Shown: piece after piece, positions 41,669 to 50,515 of the stretch
How positions within the stretch are numbered: the first letter of the stretch is position 1
Layout: each line of letters begins with the position of its first letter
Source of the DNA: Pseudonocardiaceae bacterium YIM PH 21723
GTDB taxonomy: Bacteria; Actinomycetota; Actinomycetes; Mycobacteriales; Pseudonocardiaceae
DNA: 64,000 bases
Reading direction: 5' to 3'
NCBI GenBank assembly: GCA_003600225.1
Contig: QZFT01000033.1
Span: 31,081 to 95,080, forward strand
Notes under the pieces: model-generated
Database searches by the model: none
Told to the model about the DNA's origin: nothing
The model's input: only the letters and a program-made list of their open reading frames with translations
Translations under genes and position numbers: made by a program

Positions 41669-42595
41669 GTGAACCCCTTGCGTACCTTGATTCTTGCCGC
41701 CGCGGGTAACGACTCGATTCGGCGGATCGTGGCAACGGCACCGGTCAGCCGCGATGTGGTCCGACGCTTTGTCGCCGGGGAGACCACCGAGGATGCCGTC
41801 GACGTCACCAGGCAACTGGTCGAGAACGGCTTGAACGTCACCCTGGACCACCTCGGCGAGGACACCACGGACCGTGGTCAGGCCGAGTTCACCGTGCAGG
41901 CCTACCTCGAGCTGCTCGACCAGCTGCACACCGAGGGCCTTGCCGAGCACGCCGAGGTCAGCGTGAAGCTGTCCGCCGTCGGTCAGATGCTCGACGAGCG
42001 CCTCGCGCTGGACAACGCCGCGCGCATCTGCGCCGCTGCGGAGCAGGCGGGCACCACGGTCACCCTGGACATGGAAGACCACACCACCACCGATTCCACC
42101 CTGCGCATCCTGGGCGAGTTGCGGCGCAACTGGTCCTGGGTCGGTGGCGTGCTCCAGACCTACCTGCACCGGACGCTGGACGACTGCAAGCAGCTGTCCG
42201 ACGAGGGCTCCCGTATCCGCCTGTGCAAGGGCGCGTACAAGGAGCCGGAGAACGTCGCGTTCCAGGACGCCCACGAGGTGGACCTGAACTACGTGCGCTG
42301 CGTCAACGCGCTGCTGCAGGGCGAAGGCCGCCCGATGTTCGCCACCCACGACCCGCGTCTGGTCGAGGTGATCAACGAGCGCGCTCGCTGGCACGACCGG
42401 AAGCCGGGCAGCTACGAGTTCCAGATGCTGTACGGCATCCGGCCCGACGAGCAGCTGCGGCTGGCCGGTCTCGGGGAGACCGTCCGCGTCTACGTGCCCT
42501 ACGGCGCCGAGTGGTACGGCTACCTGATGCGTCGTCTCGCCGAGCGTCCGGCGAACATGACCTTCTTCGCCCGCTCGCTGCTGTCCCGCTCCTAG
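41669..42595 (+). CDS. Proline dehydrogenase
   Basis: A 308-residue TIM-barrel FAD enzyme (PutA-like monofunctional PRODH). VTLDHLGEDTTDRGQAE, SVKLSAVGQMLDE, VTLDMEDHTTTDST, RIRLCKGAYKEPENVAF, FATHDPRLV and FQMLYGIRPDEQ are the classic motifs for FAD and proline binding. It oxidises proline to pyrroline-5-carboxylate. Sitting between the Rv0498-like and Rv0499-like genes, it interrupts the mycobacterial order, and it is near proC, which runs the opposite reaction. Confidence 0.93.
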   Translation: MNPLRTLILAAAGNDSIRRIVATAPVSRDVVRRFVAGETTEDAVDVTRQLVENGLNVTLDHLGEDTTDRGQAEFTVQAYLELLDQLHTEGLAEHAEVSVKLSAVGQMLDERLALDNAARICAAAEQAGTTVTLDMEDHTTTDSTLRILGELRRNWSWVGGVLQTYLHRTLDDCKQLSDEGSRIRLCKGAYKEPENVAFQDAHEVDLNYVRCVNALLQGEGRPMFATHDPRLVEVINERARWHDRKPGSYEFQMLYGIRPDEQLRLAGLGETVRVYVPYGAEWYGYLMRRLAERPANMTFFARSLLSRS

Positions 42596-42638
42596 CCGTC
42601 GCCGGGCGACCCCGGCTGGAACGAAAGACAATTCGTCT

Positions 42639-43460
42639 ATGACCTCCGGAGTCGCCGGGAGCTTCAGCTCCGCCAGCGCCGTCACGGCGCTGGGAGACGG
42701 CCTGTACGAAGCCGACCTGTCCCCCGAGTGGGCCATCGGCGACAAACCCCACGGCGGCTACCTGCTCGCCGTCCTGGCCAGGGCGGCGAGCGAGCGGGTC
42801 ACCGAGGAGAGCGGCCGGAAGGCCGACCCGCTGGCGATCAGCGCGCAGTACCTGAGCGCGCCCGACGCCGGCCCGGCTTCACTGCGGACGACCGTGCGGA
42901 AGATCGGCCGCACGGCGTCCGTGGTCACCGTGACCCTGGAACAAGGCGACAAGGTCCGCGTCGAGGCCTCCACGACGCTCGGTGAACTTCCGGCCGCCGA
43001 CCCGGACTGGGCGGAGCTGCCGGACATCCCGGCGGAACCGGGGCCGGACGCGTTGTTCCACGCGGACAATCCGGCGCTGCTGAAGATCGTCAAACTGGCG
43101 GAGCACTGCGACATCGCCCTCGACCCGGCGACCGCCGGATTCGTCGAGGGCCGCACCGACGGCCCGCTGAGCTTCACCCTCTGGGCCAAGCCGAAGGACG
43201 AGGAACCGGACACATTCTTCTCCCTGGTCGCCGGTGACATCAATCCGCCGGTGACGATGAACCTCGGCCGGTTCGGCTGGGCGCCGACCGTGCAGCTGAC
43301 GGCGCTGCTGCGGGCGAAGCCCGCTCCCGGCTGGCTGCGGATCCAGGTGGATTGCCGGTCGCTGCGCGGTGGCTGGTTCGACTCCGACGCCACCGTCATC
43401 GACGCCACCGGCGCGCTCGTCTGCCAGGCCCGCCAGCTGGCGCTGAGCCCCAGGCCCTGA
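42639..43460 (+). CDS. Acyl-CoA thioesterase family double-hotdog protein (Rv0499-like)
   Basis: A 273-residue protein with two hotdog halves: GYLLAVLARAASERV and LSAPDAGPASLRTTVRKIGRTASVVTVTLEQGD in the first half, then a second copy ending in WLRIQVDCRSLRGGWFDSDATVIDATGALVCQARQ. TesB-like thioesterases hydrolyse acyl-CoA. GACAAT lies six bases before ATG 42639. Substrate unknown. Confidence 0.82.
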   Translation: MTSGVAGSFSSASAVTALGDGLYEADLSPEWAIGDKPHGGYLLAVLARAASERVTEESGRKADPLAISAQYLSAPDAGPASLRTTVRKIGRTASVVTVTLEQGDKVRVEASTTLGELPAADPDWAELPDIPAEPGPDALFHADNPALLKIVKLAEHCDIALDPATAGFVEGRTDGPLSFTLWAKPKDEEPDTFFSLVAGDINPPVTMNLGRFGWAPTVQLTALLRAKPAPGWLRIQVDCRSLRGGWFDSDATVIDATGALVCQARQLALSPRP

Positions 43461-43519
43461 TCACGTGAGGCCGCGCACCGGGTGGGGTAATCGTTTGCCC
43501 CACCGGGCACTATGTGGGC

Positions 43520-44335
43520 ATGACACGGATTGCGGTGCTGGGAGCTGGAAAGATCGGAGAGGCCTTGCTGGCCGGGTTGCTGGCCGGTGGGCACGCCCCG
43601 AGTGAGCTGCTGTTCACCGAGCGCTACCCGAAGCGGTGCGCGGAGCTGACCGATCGCTACGGAATCGAGTCCACCGACGTGCCCGGCGCGGCCGGCCGGG
43701 CCGAGGTGCTGGTGGTCGCGGTGAAGCCGCAGGACATCGAGCCGCTGCTGACCGAACTGGCGCCCGCCATCCGGCCCGGCACGCTCATCGTGTCGCTCTG
43801 CGCCGGCCTGCCCACCGCCCTCTACGAGGCTCGGCTGCCCGAGGGCACGGCGGTGGTCCGGGTCATGCCGAACACCCCGATGGTCGTCGGTGAGGCGATG
43901 AGCGCGGTCTCCGGCGGCACGCACGCCACGGAGGCGCACTTGAAGCTCGTGGAGCAGCTGCTCGGCAGCGTCGGCAAGGTCATCACGCTGCCGGAGCACC
44001 AGCAGGACGCGGTGACCGCGTTGTCCGGCTCCGGGCCCGCCTACTTCTTCTATCTGGTCGAGGCGATGATCGACGCGGGCATCCTGCTCGGCATCCCGCG
44101 TGCGGTGGCCGCCGATCTGATCATCCAGTCCGCGGTCGGCGCGGCCACGATGCTGCGGGACAGCGGGGAGCACCCGGTGACCCTGCGCGAGGCCGTCACC
44201 TCGCCGGCGGGCACCACGATCATGGCCATCCGGGAGTTGGAGAAACACGGAGTGCGCGCCGCGTTGCTGGCCGCCATCGAAGCCGCAAGGGACCGGTCGA
44301 AGGAACTTGGTGCGGACCATAAGATCAAAGAGTGA
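43520..44335 (+). CDS. proC: Pyrroline-5-carboxylate reductase
   Basis: A 271-residue enzyme making L-proline from P5C with NAD(P)H. IAVLGAGKIGEALLAGLL (Rossmann), AVKPQDIEPLL, VRVMPNTPMVVGEAMSAV and SGSGPAYFFYLVEAMIDAGI, then the C-terminal LREAVTSPAGTTIMAI. ATG 43520 sits six bases after CACTAT, favouring it over GTG 43514. Located as Rv0500 in mycobacteria. Confidence 0.95.
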   Translation: MTRIAVLGAGKIGEALLAGLLAGGHAPSELLFTERYPKRCAELTDRYGIESTDVPGAAGRAEVLVVAVKPQDIEPLLTELAPAIRPGTLIVSLCAGLPTALYEARLPEGTAVVRVMPNTPMVVGEAMSAVSGGTHATEAHLKLVEQLLGSVGKVITLPEHQQDAVTALSGSGPAYFFYLVEAMIDAGILLGIPRAVAADLIIQSAVGAATMLRDSGEHPVTLREAVTSPAGTTIMAIRELEKHGVRAALLAAIEAARDRSKELGADHKIKE

Positions 44336-44516
44336 TCATGTCCCACTGGTCGAGTTAACTCGTCCGTGTGTCGTGCCCCGCTGGAGGGTGCTAACCGTTC
44401 ATCGGTATCGCTCCAGCCCCAGTAACCCCGCTACTCTCGTGTGAAGCACGTGCGTGTCGGTACCGCCGGAGGGGAAGCCTGGCGGCACGACGCGTGCCGG
44501 AAGAGCGCGGTGCCTG

Positions 44517-44732
44517 ATGACCTCGATTCAAGAGTCGGACCAAGCAGGGATCGGAAAGGTTCAGTTCCTCACCGTCGCCGAGGTGGCCGCGCTGATGCGG
44601 GTCTCCAAAATGACCGTCTACCGGCTCGTGCACAACGGCGAGATGCCCGCGGTGCGGGTCGGCCGGTCGTTCCGGGTGCCGGAGAAAACCGTGCACGAGT
44701 ACCTCGAGAGCGCCTATTTCGACGTCGGCTAG
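44517..44732 (+). CDS. Excisionase-family HTH protein (BldC/Rv0500A-like)
   Basis: A 71-residue DNA-binding protein. FLTVAEVAALMRVSKMTVYRLVHNGEMPAVRVGRSFRVPEKTVHEYL is the MerR-like winged helix of the excisionase/BldC group. BldC relatives control development and are similarly small. It may regulate neighbouring genes; targets unknown. ATG 44517 chosen; a longer frame from GTG 44454 is unlikely. Position as Rv0500A. Confidence 0.9.
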   Translation: MTSIQESDQAGIGKVQFLTVAEVAALMRVSKMTVYRLVHNGEMPAVRVGRSFRVPEKTVHEYLESAYFDVG

Positions 44733-44850
44733 TGATCGAGCACGCGGTTACGGGCAGGCGATTCGGGTTATCCGACCCTATGCAGGTACGCTGGTAACTC
44801 ACTCGTCGTTGACGCGAGGCCAGCGCGGCCATTGCCCGCGAGTGTCCACT

Positions 44851-44873
44851 ATGGATCAGTTGTGCTGATCCAT
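44851..44873. other. 9-bp perfect hairpin in the region upstream of the bS22 gene
   Basis: ATGGATCAG and CTGATCCAT with a 5-nt loop, 65 bases before the tiny ribosomal gene. Might be a leader structure that limits its translation or an operator; unknown. Confidence 0.35.
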
Positions 44874-44937
44874 GTGCGACGCCGCTGCGACGACAACAGC
44901 TCAATAGCCAGACGACCGAAGAAGCGAAGGACCTCCT

Positions 44938-45039
44938 ATGGGCTCCGTCATCAAGAAGCGCCGCAAGCGCATGTCCAAGAAGAAGCACCGCAAGCTGCTT
45001 CGTAAGACTCGTGTGCAGCGTCGCAAATTGAAGAAGTAA
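44938..45039 (+). CDS. Small ribosomal subunit protein bS22 (AURKAIP1/COX24 domain)
   Basis: A 33-residue, extremely basic protein that starts [18 protein letters not shown], the signature of the actinobacterial 30S protein bS22 (Rv0500B-type, once annotated as a COX24 homologue). It binds 16S rRNA. The gene is too short for usual thresholds but begins with ATG after an AGGACC sequence and lies in the conserved position between the excisionase-type gene and the epimerase gene. Confidence 0.92.
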   Translation: MGSVIKKRRKRMSKKKHRKLLRKTRVQRRKLKK

Positions 45040-45116
45040 GCCTTCTTCGAAGGTCGCGTGGCGGACTTGGCGGAAGGCTGTTCGCGGAAAGCGCGAACCA
45101 GGTCGTCCGCTGTGTC

Positions 45117-45139
45117 CTCTGGGGGCTGGTCCCCCAGAG
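45117..45139. terminator. 9-bp hairpin downstream of bS22
   Basis: CTCTGGGGG and CCCCCAGAG with a 5-nt loop. First of two hairpins between the bS22 and epimerase genes. Confidence 0.5.
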
Positions 45140-45173
45140 CCCACGGCGCTGATGATGACGCCAGCCCAACATC

Positions 45174-45206
45174 GTTGACCGGGACAGCCCAGCTGTCCCG
45201 GTTAAC
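45174..45206. terminator. 15-bp hairpin downstream of bS22, second
   Basis: Arms 45174-45188 and 45192-45206 pair with one G-U; loop 3 nt, followed by TGTGTTT. Stronger than the hairpin before it. Confidence 0.65.
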
Positions 45207-45322
45207 TGTGTTTGCGGAGTGTTGTGGAAGTCGCAGTGAGTTGTACTGCTTCGCGTACTTCTAGTATCCGACTGGCGAGTAGCATCTGTGGTCCCCGCCG
45301 TTTCATGCTGCTCAGGAGCGCC

Positions 45323-46357
45323 ATGCCCCCCAAGGTCGTGTTGGTCACCGGGCTCAGCCGAGTCATCGGCAGTGGACTGGCCGCGCGGCTGGCCGCCGAT
45401 CCGGAGATCGAACGGGTGCTGGGCGTGGACACGGTTCCGCCCACCCGGGAGCGGTTAAGGCGCCTCGGGCGGGTCGAGTTCGTCCGTGCGGACATCCGGA
45501 ACCCGCTGATCAGCAAGGTGATCGCCACCGCCAAGGTGGATACGGTGGTGCACGCCTCCTCCACGGCCTCCAACGGCGCCGGCGGGCGCGTGGTCAGCAA
45601 GGAAATGAACGTCATCGGCACCATGCAGCTGCTGGCTGCCTGCCAGCGTTCCTCCCTGGTGCAGAAGCTCGTGCTCAAGTCGACCGGTGCCGTCTACGGA
45701 TCGAGCCCGCGAGACCCGGTGCGCTTCACCGAGGACACCGACATCAACAGCACCCCGACCTCCGGCTTCGCGCGCGACGCCGTGGAGATCGAGGGATACG
45801 TGCGTGGCCTCGGCCGCCGCCGGCCGGACATCTCGATCACCACGCTGCGGCTGAACAGCATCATCGGTCCGAAACTGGACACCCCGCTGTCCAGCCTGTT
45901 CACCCTCCCCGTGGTGCCGATGCCGCTCGGCTTCGACGCGAGGCTCCAACTGCTTCACGTGGACGACGCGATCGCGGTCCTGGAACGCGCCACCCGCGAG
46001 GACCTGCCCGGTGTCTACAACGTGGCCGGTTCGGGCATCCTGACCCTGACGCAGGCGATCCGCCGGTCCGGCCGGGTCCCGCTGCCGACGCCGACCATGC
46101 TGATGCCCGGGGTCGGCAGGCTGCTGCGGAACGCGGGCCTGGTGCGGCTGATGCCGGACCAGATCCGCTACCTGAACTTCGGTTCGGTGCTGGACACGAC
46201 GAGGCTGCGAGGCGAGTTCGGCTTCAGCCCGCGCTGGACCACCGCCGCGGCGTTCGACGACTTCCTCGCCAGGCGCGGGCAGCGTCCGCTGATCGATCCG
46301 GACTGGTTGCAGACCGCCGAGGACAGCATTCTGGACGCCGCGACCCGGCTCCGCTGA
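45323..46357 (+). CDS. NAD-dependent epimerase/dehydratase family protein (GalE2/Rv0501-like)
   Basis: A 344-residue extended SDR. VVLVTGLSRVIGSGLAARLA binds NAD; VVHASSTAS and the catalytic region SSPRDPVRF.. follow, but the typical YxxxK is not obvious (YVRGLGRRR is the nearest), suggesting altered or lost epimerase activity. C-terminal substrate domain with YNVAGSGILTLTQAIR. ATG 45323 follows AGGAG. Order matches galE2 in mycobacteria. Confidence 0.82.
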   Translation: MPPKVVLVTGLSRVIGSGLAARLAADPEIERVLGVDTVPPTRERLRRLGRVEFVRADIRNPLISKVIATAKVDTVVHASSTASNGAGGRVVSKEMNVIGTMQLLAACQRSSLVQKLVLKSTGAVYGSSPRDPVRFTEDTDINSTPTSGFARDAVEIEGYVRGLGRRRPDISITTLRLNSIIGPKLDTPLSSLFTLPVVPMPLGFDARLQLLHVDDAIAVLERATREDLPGVYNVAGSGILTLTQAIRRSGRVPLPTPTMLMPGVGRLLRNAGLVRLMPDQIRYLNFGSVLDTTRLRGEFGFSPRWTTAAAFDDFLARRGQRPLIDPDWLQTAEDSILDAATRLR

Positions 46358-46386
46358 CACGTAGATTGCAGGGAGGAGGAACCCCC

Positions 46387-47355
46387 ATGGCACAGGCGAA
46401 GATCATCCCACTGCACAGTGGCATCACCGCCCCTGGCATCCAGGCCCCGCAGGTCGAGGATGAGTCTCCGAACGGTGAGACCGAGTACGCGGCGCCGCTG
46501 CCGGACGAGACCCCGGTCTGGGAACGGAAGCTCGCCGACACGCTGGCCTTCCTCCGGCATCGGATCACCGGTGAATACGAGGTCGACGACTTCGGCTTCG
46601 ACAAGGAGCTCACCGAGAACCTGCTGATCCCCTCGCTGCGTCCGCTGTACGAGAAGTGGTTCCGCATCGAGACGATCGGCATGCACAACGTGCCCGCCGA
46701 CGGCGGCGCTCTCGTGGTGGCGAACCACGCGGGTGTGGTGCCGATCGACGGCATGATGGTGATGGTCGCCCTCTACGACGACCACCCGGCGCGCCGGCAC
46801 CTGCGGGCGCTGGGCGCGGACCTGGTGTTCAAGTCGCCGTTCGTCGGCTCGATGGCCCGGCGGGCCGGGCACACCCTCGCCTGCACCCCGGACGCGGAGG
46901 CGCTGCTGTCCGGCGGTGAGCTGGTCGGCGTGTGGCCCGAGGGCTACAAGGGCATCGGCAAGCCGTTCAAGGACCGGTACAAGCTGCAGCGGTTCGGCCG
47001 CGGCGGCTTCGTCTCGGCGGCGCTGCGCACCGGTAAGCCGATCATCCCGTGCTCCATCGTCGGGTCGGAGGAGATCTACCCGATGATCGCCGACCTGAAG
47101 CCGCTCGCGCGTCTGCTCGGGTTCCCCTACTTCCCGATCACGCCGACCTTCCCGCTGCTGGGCCCGCTCGGCGCGATTCCGCTGCCGTCGAAGTGGTACA
47201 TCGAGTTCGGTGAACCGATCGAGACCGCGGAGTACGGCCCGCAGGCCGCCGAGGACCCGATGCTGGTGTTCAACCTGACCGACCAGGTCCGGGAGAGCAT
47301 CCAGCAGACCCTGTACCGGCTGCTTTCCCAGCGGGGGAACACGTTCCTCGGCTGA
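46387..47355 (+). CDS. PlsC-like lysophospholipid acyltransferase (Rv0502-like)
   Basis: A 322-residue protein. The acyltransferase domain has NHAGVVPID (NHx4D motif) near residue 117 and VWPEGYKGIGKPFKDRYKLQRFGRGGF, followed by PIIPCSIVGSEE. It transfers acyl chains to a lysolipid in the membrane. About 90 residues of N-terminal extension precede the domain. ATG 46387 follows GGGAGGAGG. Same place as in mycobacteria. Confidence 0.88.
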   Translation: MAQAKIIPLHSGITAPGIQAPQVEDESPNGETEYAAPLPDETPVWERKLADTLAFLRHRITGEYEVDDFGFDKELTENLLIPSLRPLYEKWFRIETIGMHNVPADGGALVVANHAGVVPIDGMMVMVALYDDHPARRHLRALGADLVFKSPFVGSMARRAGHTLACTPDAEALLSGGELVGVWPEGYKGIGKPFKDRYKLQRFGRGGFVSAALRTGKPIIPCSIVGSEEIYPMIADLKPLARLLGFPYFPITPTFPLLGPLGAIPLPSKWYIEFGEPIETAEYGPQAAEDPMLVFNLTDQVRESIQQTLYRLLSQRGNTFLG

Positions 47356-47390
47356 GACCGGTTGGTAAGGCCTGAGACGATCCGAGCACC

Positions 47391-47396
47391 TACCAT
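47391..47396 (+). promoter_or_regulatory. -10 element TACCAT for leaderless ybjQ
   Basis: TACCAT ends seven bases before ATG 47404. Confidence 0.4.
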
Positions 47397-47403
47397 CGGC
47401 GCT

Positions 47404-47901
47404 ATGGGTCACCCGCAGCAGCAACAGAACCATGGATATCCGATCCTGGTCAGCACGATGAACGACGTCCCCGGATACAAGGTCACACACGTGTACGGGG
47501 AGGTGTTCGGGCTGACCGTGCGCAGCCGGAACATGTTCGCCAACATCGGCGCCGGGTTCCGGTCGCTGGGTGGCGGCGAGATCCCCGAGTACACCCAGAT
47601 GCTCAGCGACTCCCGCTACGAGGCCGTCGGCCGGCTCTGCCAGGCTGCCATGGCCTACGGCGCCAACGCGGTCATCGCGATGCGGTTCGACTGCAACGAG
47701 ATCGCGGGCACGATGAGCGAGGTCGCCGCCTACGGCACCGCCGTGTTCGTCACCCCGGAACAGGGCAGCCAGGGGCAGAGCACACAGGGCCAGCCGCAGC
47801 ACCACGCCCAGGCGGCTCAGCAGCCCGCCCCACCGCCGCCCGCCCCCGCGCAGCCCTACCCGGCCAACCCGCCGGCCGCTCCGCAGTACCCGAGCGCCTG
47901 A
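47404..47901 (+). CDS. YbjQ/UPF0145 family protein with Gln/Pro-rich tail
   Basis: A 165-residue protein. Residues about 12-120 form the YbjQ fold (VTHVYGEVFGLTVRSRN, ANIGAGFRSLGGGEIPEYTQM, RFDCNEIAGTMSEVAAYGTAV), a pentameric fold of unknown function sometimes annotated as heavy-metal binding. The last 45 residues are Gln/Pro/Ala-rich and disordered. It converges with the serB-like gene across a giant palindrome. Confidence 0.88.
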   Translation: MGHPQQQQNHGYPILVSTMNDVPGYKVTHVYGEVFGLTVRSRNMFANIGAGFRSLGGGEIPEYTQMLSDSRYEAVGRLCQAAMAYGANAVIAMRFDCNEIAGTMSEVAAYGTAVFVTPEQGSQGQSTQGQPQHHAQAAQQPAPPPPAPAQPYPANPPAAPQYPSA

Positions 47902-47959
47902 CGATCTTCACCGCAGGCTGAGCGCCCGGTGGCGGACTGACAAAACCGGACAGTGAATG

Positions 47960-48010
47960 GCAACATGGGCGCTTTTCTCCCGTCAGACGGGAGAAAAGCG
48001 CCCATGTTGC
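47960..48010. terminator. 25-bp perfect palindrome between convergent ybjQ and serB-like genes
   Basis: Arms 47960-47984 and 47986-48010 are exact complements around one base. A further CGGACA (47947-47952) and TGTCCG (48011-48016) extend it after a 7-base bulge. It contains TTTT and AAAA within the stem but no terminal T-run. Likely bidirectional terminator. Confidence 0.75.
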
Positions 48011-48023
48011 TGTCCGAAAGCGG

Positions 48024-48866
48024 TCAGCGGCGCTTGCGGTAGGCGAGGCCGGCCACGACCGCGCCCGCCAGGGCACCGGCACCCAGGGCGCTGGGGATAC
48101 CGATCTTCGCGGCCTTGCGGCCGGTGCGGAAGTCACGGATCTCCCAGCCGCGCTGGCGGGCGACCTCACGCAGGCCGGAGTCCGGGTTCACCGCGACCGC
48201 GGTGCCCACCATGGACAGCATCGGCACATCGTTGATCGAGTCCGAGTAGGCGGCGCAGCGACGCAGGTCCAGGCCCTCGCGGGCGACCAGGGCGCGCACG
48301 GCGTGCGCCTTGGCCTTACCGTGCAGCAGGTCACCGACCAGCCGGCCGGTGTACACGCCGTCCTTGGTCTCGGACACCGTGCCCAGCGCTCCGGTCAGGC
48401 CGAGCCGGCGGGCGATGATCTCGGCGATCTCCACCGGAGTCGCCGTGACCAGCCAGACCCGCTGGCCCGCGTCCAGATGAAGCTGTGCGAGCGCCCGGGT
48501 ACCCGCCCAGATCTTGTCGGCCATCAGCTCGTCGTAGATCTCCTCGCCCATGGAGATCAGCTCATCCACCCGGCGGCCCGCCGCGAAGGACAACGCCTGC
48601 TCGCGGCCGCTCTGCACGTCGGAGGCGTACTCCTTGCCGCCGATGCGGAACTTGAGCTGCTGCCACGCGAAGCCGAGCAGGTCGGAGGTCGTGAAGAAAT
48701 TCCGTGCGGCCATACCCCGGGCGACGTGGAAGATGGACGAACCCATCATCATCGTGTTGTCGCAGTCGAAGAAGGCGGCAGCGGTCAGGTCGGACAGTCC
48801 GGTGTCTGGTCCGCCATCGGTGACCGACGGATCTTCACGATCCGGACGATCTTCCGTTGTCCGCAT
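48024..48866 (-). CDS. HAD-IB phosphatase, SerB1-like
   Basis: A 280-residue HAD superfamily enzyme. Catalytic Asp34 and Asp36 in [13 protein letters not shown], motif II in VTATPVE and motif III/IV in [14 protein letters not shown] hydrolases include phosphoserine and glycerol phosphatases. The C-terminus has a hydrophobic helix ([15 protein letters not shown]) ending RKRR, so it may be membrane-attached. Gene order matches serB1 (Rv0505c) of mycobacteria, though its substrate has not been shown here. Confidence 0.87.
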   Translation of the reverse strand: MRTTEDRPDREDPSVTDGGPDTGLSDLTAAAFFDCDNTMMMGSSIFHVARGMAARNFFTTSDLLGFAWQQLKFRIGGKEYASDVQSGREQALSFAAGRRVDELISMGEEIYDELMADKIWAGTRALAQLHLDAGQRVWLVTATPVEIAEIIARRLGLTGALGTVSETKDGVYTGRLVGDLLHGKAKAHAVRALVAREGLDLRRCAAYSDSINDVPMLSMVGTAVAVNPDSGLREVARQRGWEIRDFRTGRKAAKIGIPSALGAGALAGAVVAGLAYRKRR

Positions 48867-48988
48867 CGCCGTGCCTCCTCAAGCCCTCATCCAACTCTCA
48901 AGAACAGGGTAGCGAGACAATAGGCGACCGATGCGGACACGGGTGAACGCGGGCCGAAAAACAACTGCACAGTGAAGACCCGCGGGCC

Positions 48989-50305
48989 TCAGAAGCCGCC
49001 GGGGGGCACGTTCTTCGCCGACGTCTGCTTCTGCCTGTTCTTCAACCAGTCCTCGGGAACACCGGGCAGCTTGTCGATGAAGCTGCCGTCCCGGGTCGTG
49101 GTCGGGGCCGGCGCCGTGGTCGTCGGCGCGGGCGGGCGCGGCGTCGGGTTCGCGGTGGGGTGGCACGGCAGCGTCGAGGGCAGCTTGCCGAGCTCGTCCA
49201 CACCGTCGGCGAACAGCGTCTTGCACTCCAGCCGGTCCATCAGGTCGCCGCCGCGCTGCTCCAGCTTCAGGGTCAGCGCCATCACCTTGGACGCGTCGCT
49301 CTGCGCCTCGCTGGGCATCACCGAGTAGGCCGAGTTCAGCTTCGTGCCCTGCTCGTGGGCCCACTGGCGCAGCGCGCTGAAGATGCCCGCCTTGTCGCCG
49401 GTGGGCGACTCGATGGCCAGCTTGCTGCCCTCGGTCATGTCGATGGCGTAGTCGTTCAGCAGATTGCGGTACTCGTTCGACCGGTCCGTCTTGTTCTTCA
49501 CCGGAGTGGTCGCGAGCTGCTGGATCCGGCTGGCCTGCTTCTCCGCCAGCAGCAGTCGCTGGACCGCCGGTGAGCTGGACCCCAGGGAGGTCTCCAGGCC
49601 CGCCGGCTGGGTGTCGCGGCTCGTCGTCGGGTTCTGCTGCTCACCGTGGTTGGTGAGCAGGTAGCTCATCCCGATCAGCGACATCGCCAGGCAGGCCGCC
49701 GCGGAGAGGGTGACCGCGGCCCGGTTGCGCAGGCCGAAGGTCTCCGGACGCCGCCGGGGCTTCAGCGGGGTCGGTGCGGTGTGCCGGGGCCCGCCGGAGT
49801 GCGCCGGCACCGTCTGCGGACCGGAGCTCGGCCTGCGGTGGGTGCGCGGCAGCGGGGTCGGCACGAAGCCCGGGTCCCGCTTGGTGAAGTCGGATTCGCG
49901 GCGCGGGCGCGGCGCGGCGATCGCGTGACCGCCGAGGTCGATGTCGGCGCCGCTGTGCTGGATGTCCGCGGTGCTGGCTACGCCGAAGTCCGCGTCCGCC
50001 CGATCCTGGGCGCGCTGCTTGGCCAGGCGCTCGACGATGTCCCGGCGCATCCGCTCCCGGGTCGCCGGGTCGGGGCCGAGTTCCTCGGAAGCTTCACGCA
50101 GCTGCGAGACGACGGACATCTCGGTGTAGGCGGTGGCCAGATCGGCGTCCGCCATCTCCTCGTCGATGTCCTCCTGAGGCTCGCTGAGCCTCGAGGTGGA
50201 CGGCGTCGCGTTCATGCTCGCCAGGAATGAGTCGAGTGCCGCTGGGTCATCGCCCAACGGTCCGACGGGGCCCTCATGGCCCGGCATCTCGCTCACTCCG
50301 TACAC
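48989..50305 (-). CDS. RsbN-like anti-sigma factor with DUF5667
   Basis: A 438-residue single-pass membrane protein. The first 230 residues are cytoplasmic, acidic then Pro/Arg-rich; a membrane helix lies near residues 208-230 (AVTLSAAACLAMSLIGMSYLL). The outer part holds the helical DUF5667 (VQRLLLAEKQASRIQQL..., GSKLAIESPTGDKAG, VMALTLKLEQRGGDLMDRL) and a Pro/Thr-rich tail. DUF5667 proteins beside BldN-type sigma factors include RsbN of Streptomyces, which sequesters sigma-BldN. The bldN-like gene is upstream on the same strand. Starts GTG 50305, GTG 50296 and ATG 50287 are all possible. Confidence 0.8.
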   Translation of the reverse strand: MYGVSEMPGHEGPVGPLGDDPAALDSFLASMNATPSTSRLSEPQEDIDEEMADADLATAYTEMSVVSQLREASEELGPDPATRERMRRDIVERLAKQRAQDRADADFGVASTADIQHSGADIDLGGHAIAAPRPRRESDFTKRDPGFVPTPLPRTHRRPSSGPQTVPAHSGGPRHTAPTPLKPRRRPETFGLRNRAAVTLSAAACLAMSLIGMSYLLTNHGEQQNPTTSRDTQPAGLETSLGSSSPAVQRLLLAEKQASRIQQLATTPVKNKTDRSNEYRNLLNDYAIDMTEGSKLAIESPTGDKAGIFSALRQWAHEQGTKLNSAYSVMPSEAQSDASKVMALTLKLEQRGGDLMDRLECKTLFADGVDELGKLPSTLPCHPTANPTPRPPAPTTTAPAPTTTRDGSFIDKLPGVPEDWLKNRQKQTSAKNVPPGGF

Positions 50306-50470
50306 ACCGCCTCGGTCAGCAGTACTGCTCTACACCTACAGCAACGACTCTGGACGTTGCCCGGTTACGTAACTCCTTCGGGCACGTCTAGCAAGCCTAG
50401 ACGACGCGCAAGCCCGCCATCAGCGCAAAGCTATGCCAAGTGGCGTATGCCATTAGTACGAATGCATAAC

Positions 50471-50504
50471 AAAAGCCCGGGCCGACGTCGCGGCCCGGGC
50501 TTTT
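50471..50504. terminator. 13-bp hairpin with T-run between bldN-like and rsbN-like genes
   Basis: Arms AAAAGCCCGGGCC and its complement with an 8-nt loop, 12 bases past the sigma gene on its leftward transcript. TTTT ends each arm, a proper intrinsic terminator. Implies the rsbN-like gene has its own promoter. Confidence 0.8.
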
Positions 50505-50515
50505 GTCGTGCGTCA

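Noticed and set aside
42758..44320. Minus-strand 520-codon frame opposite the thioesterase and proC genes
   Set aside because: Crosses two good genes and reads as Arg/Gln-rich shadow sequence.
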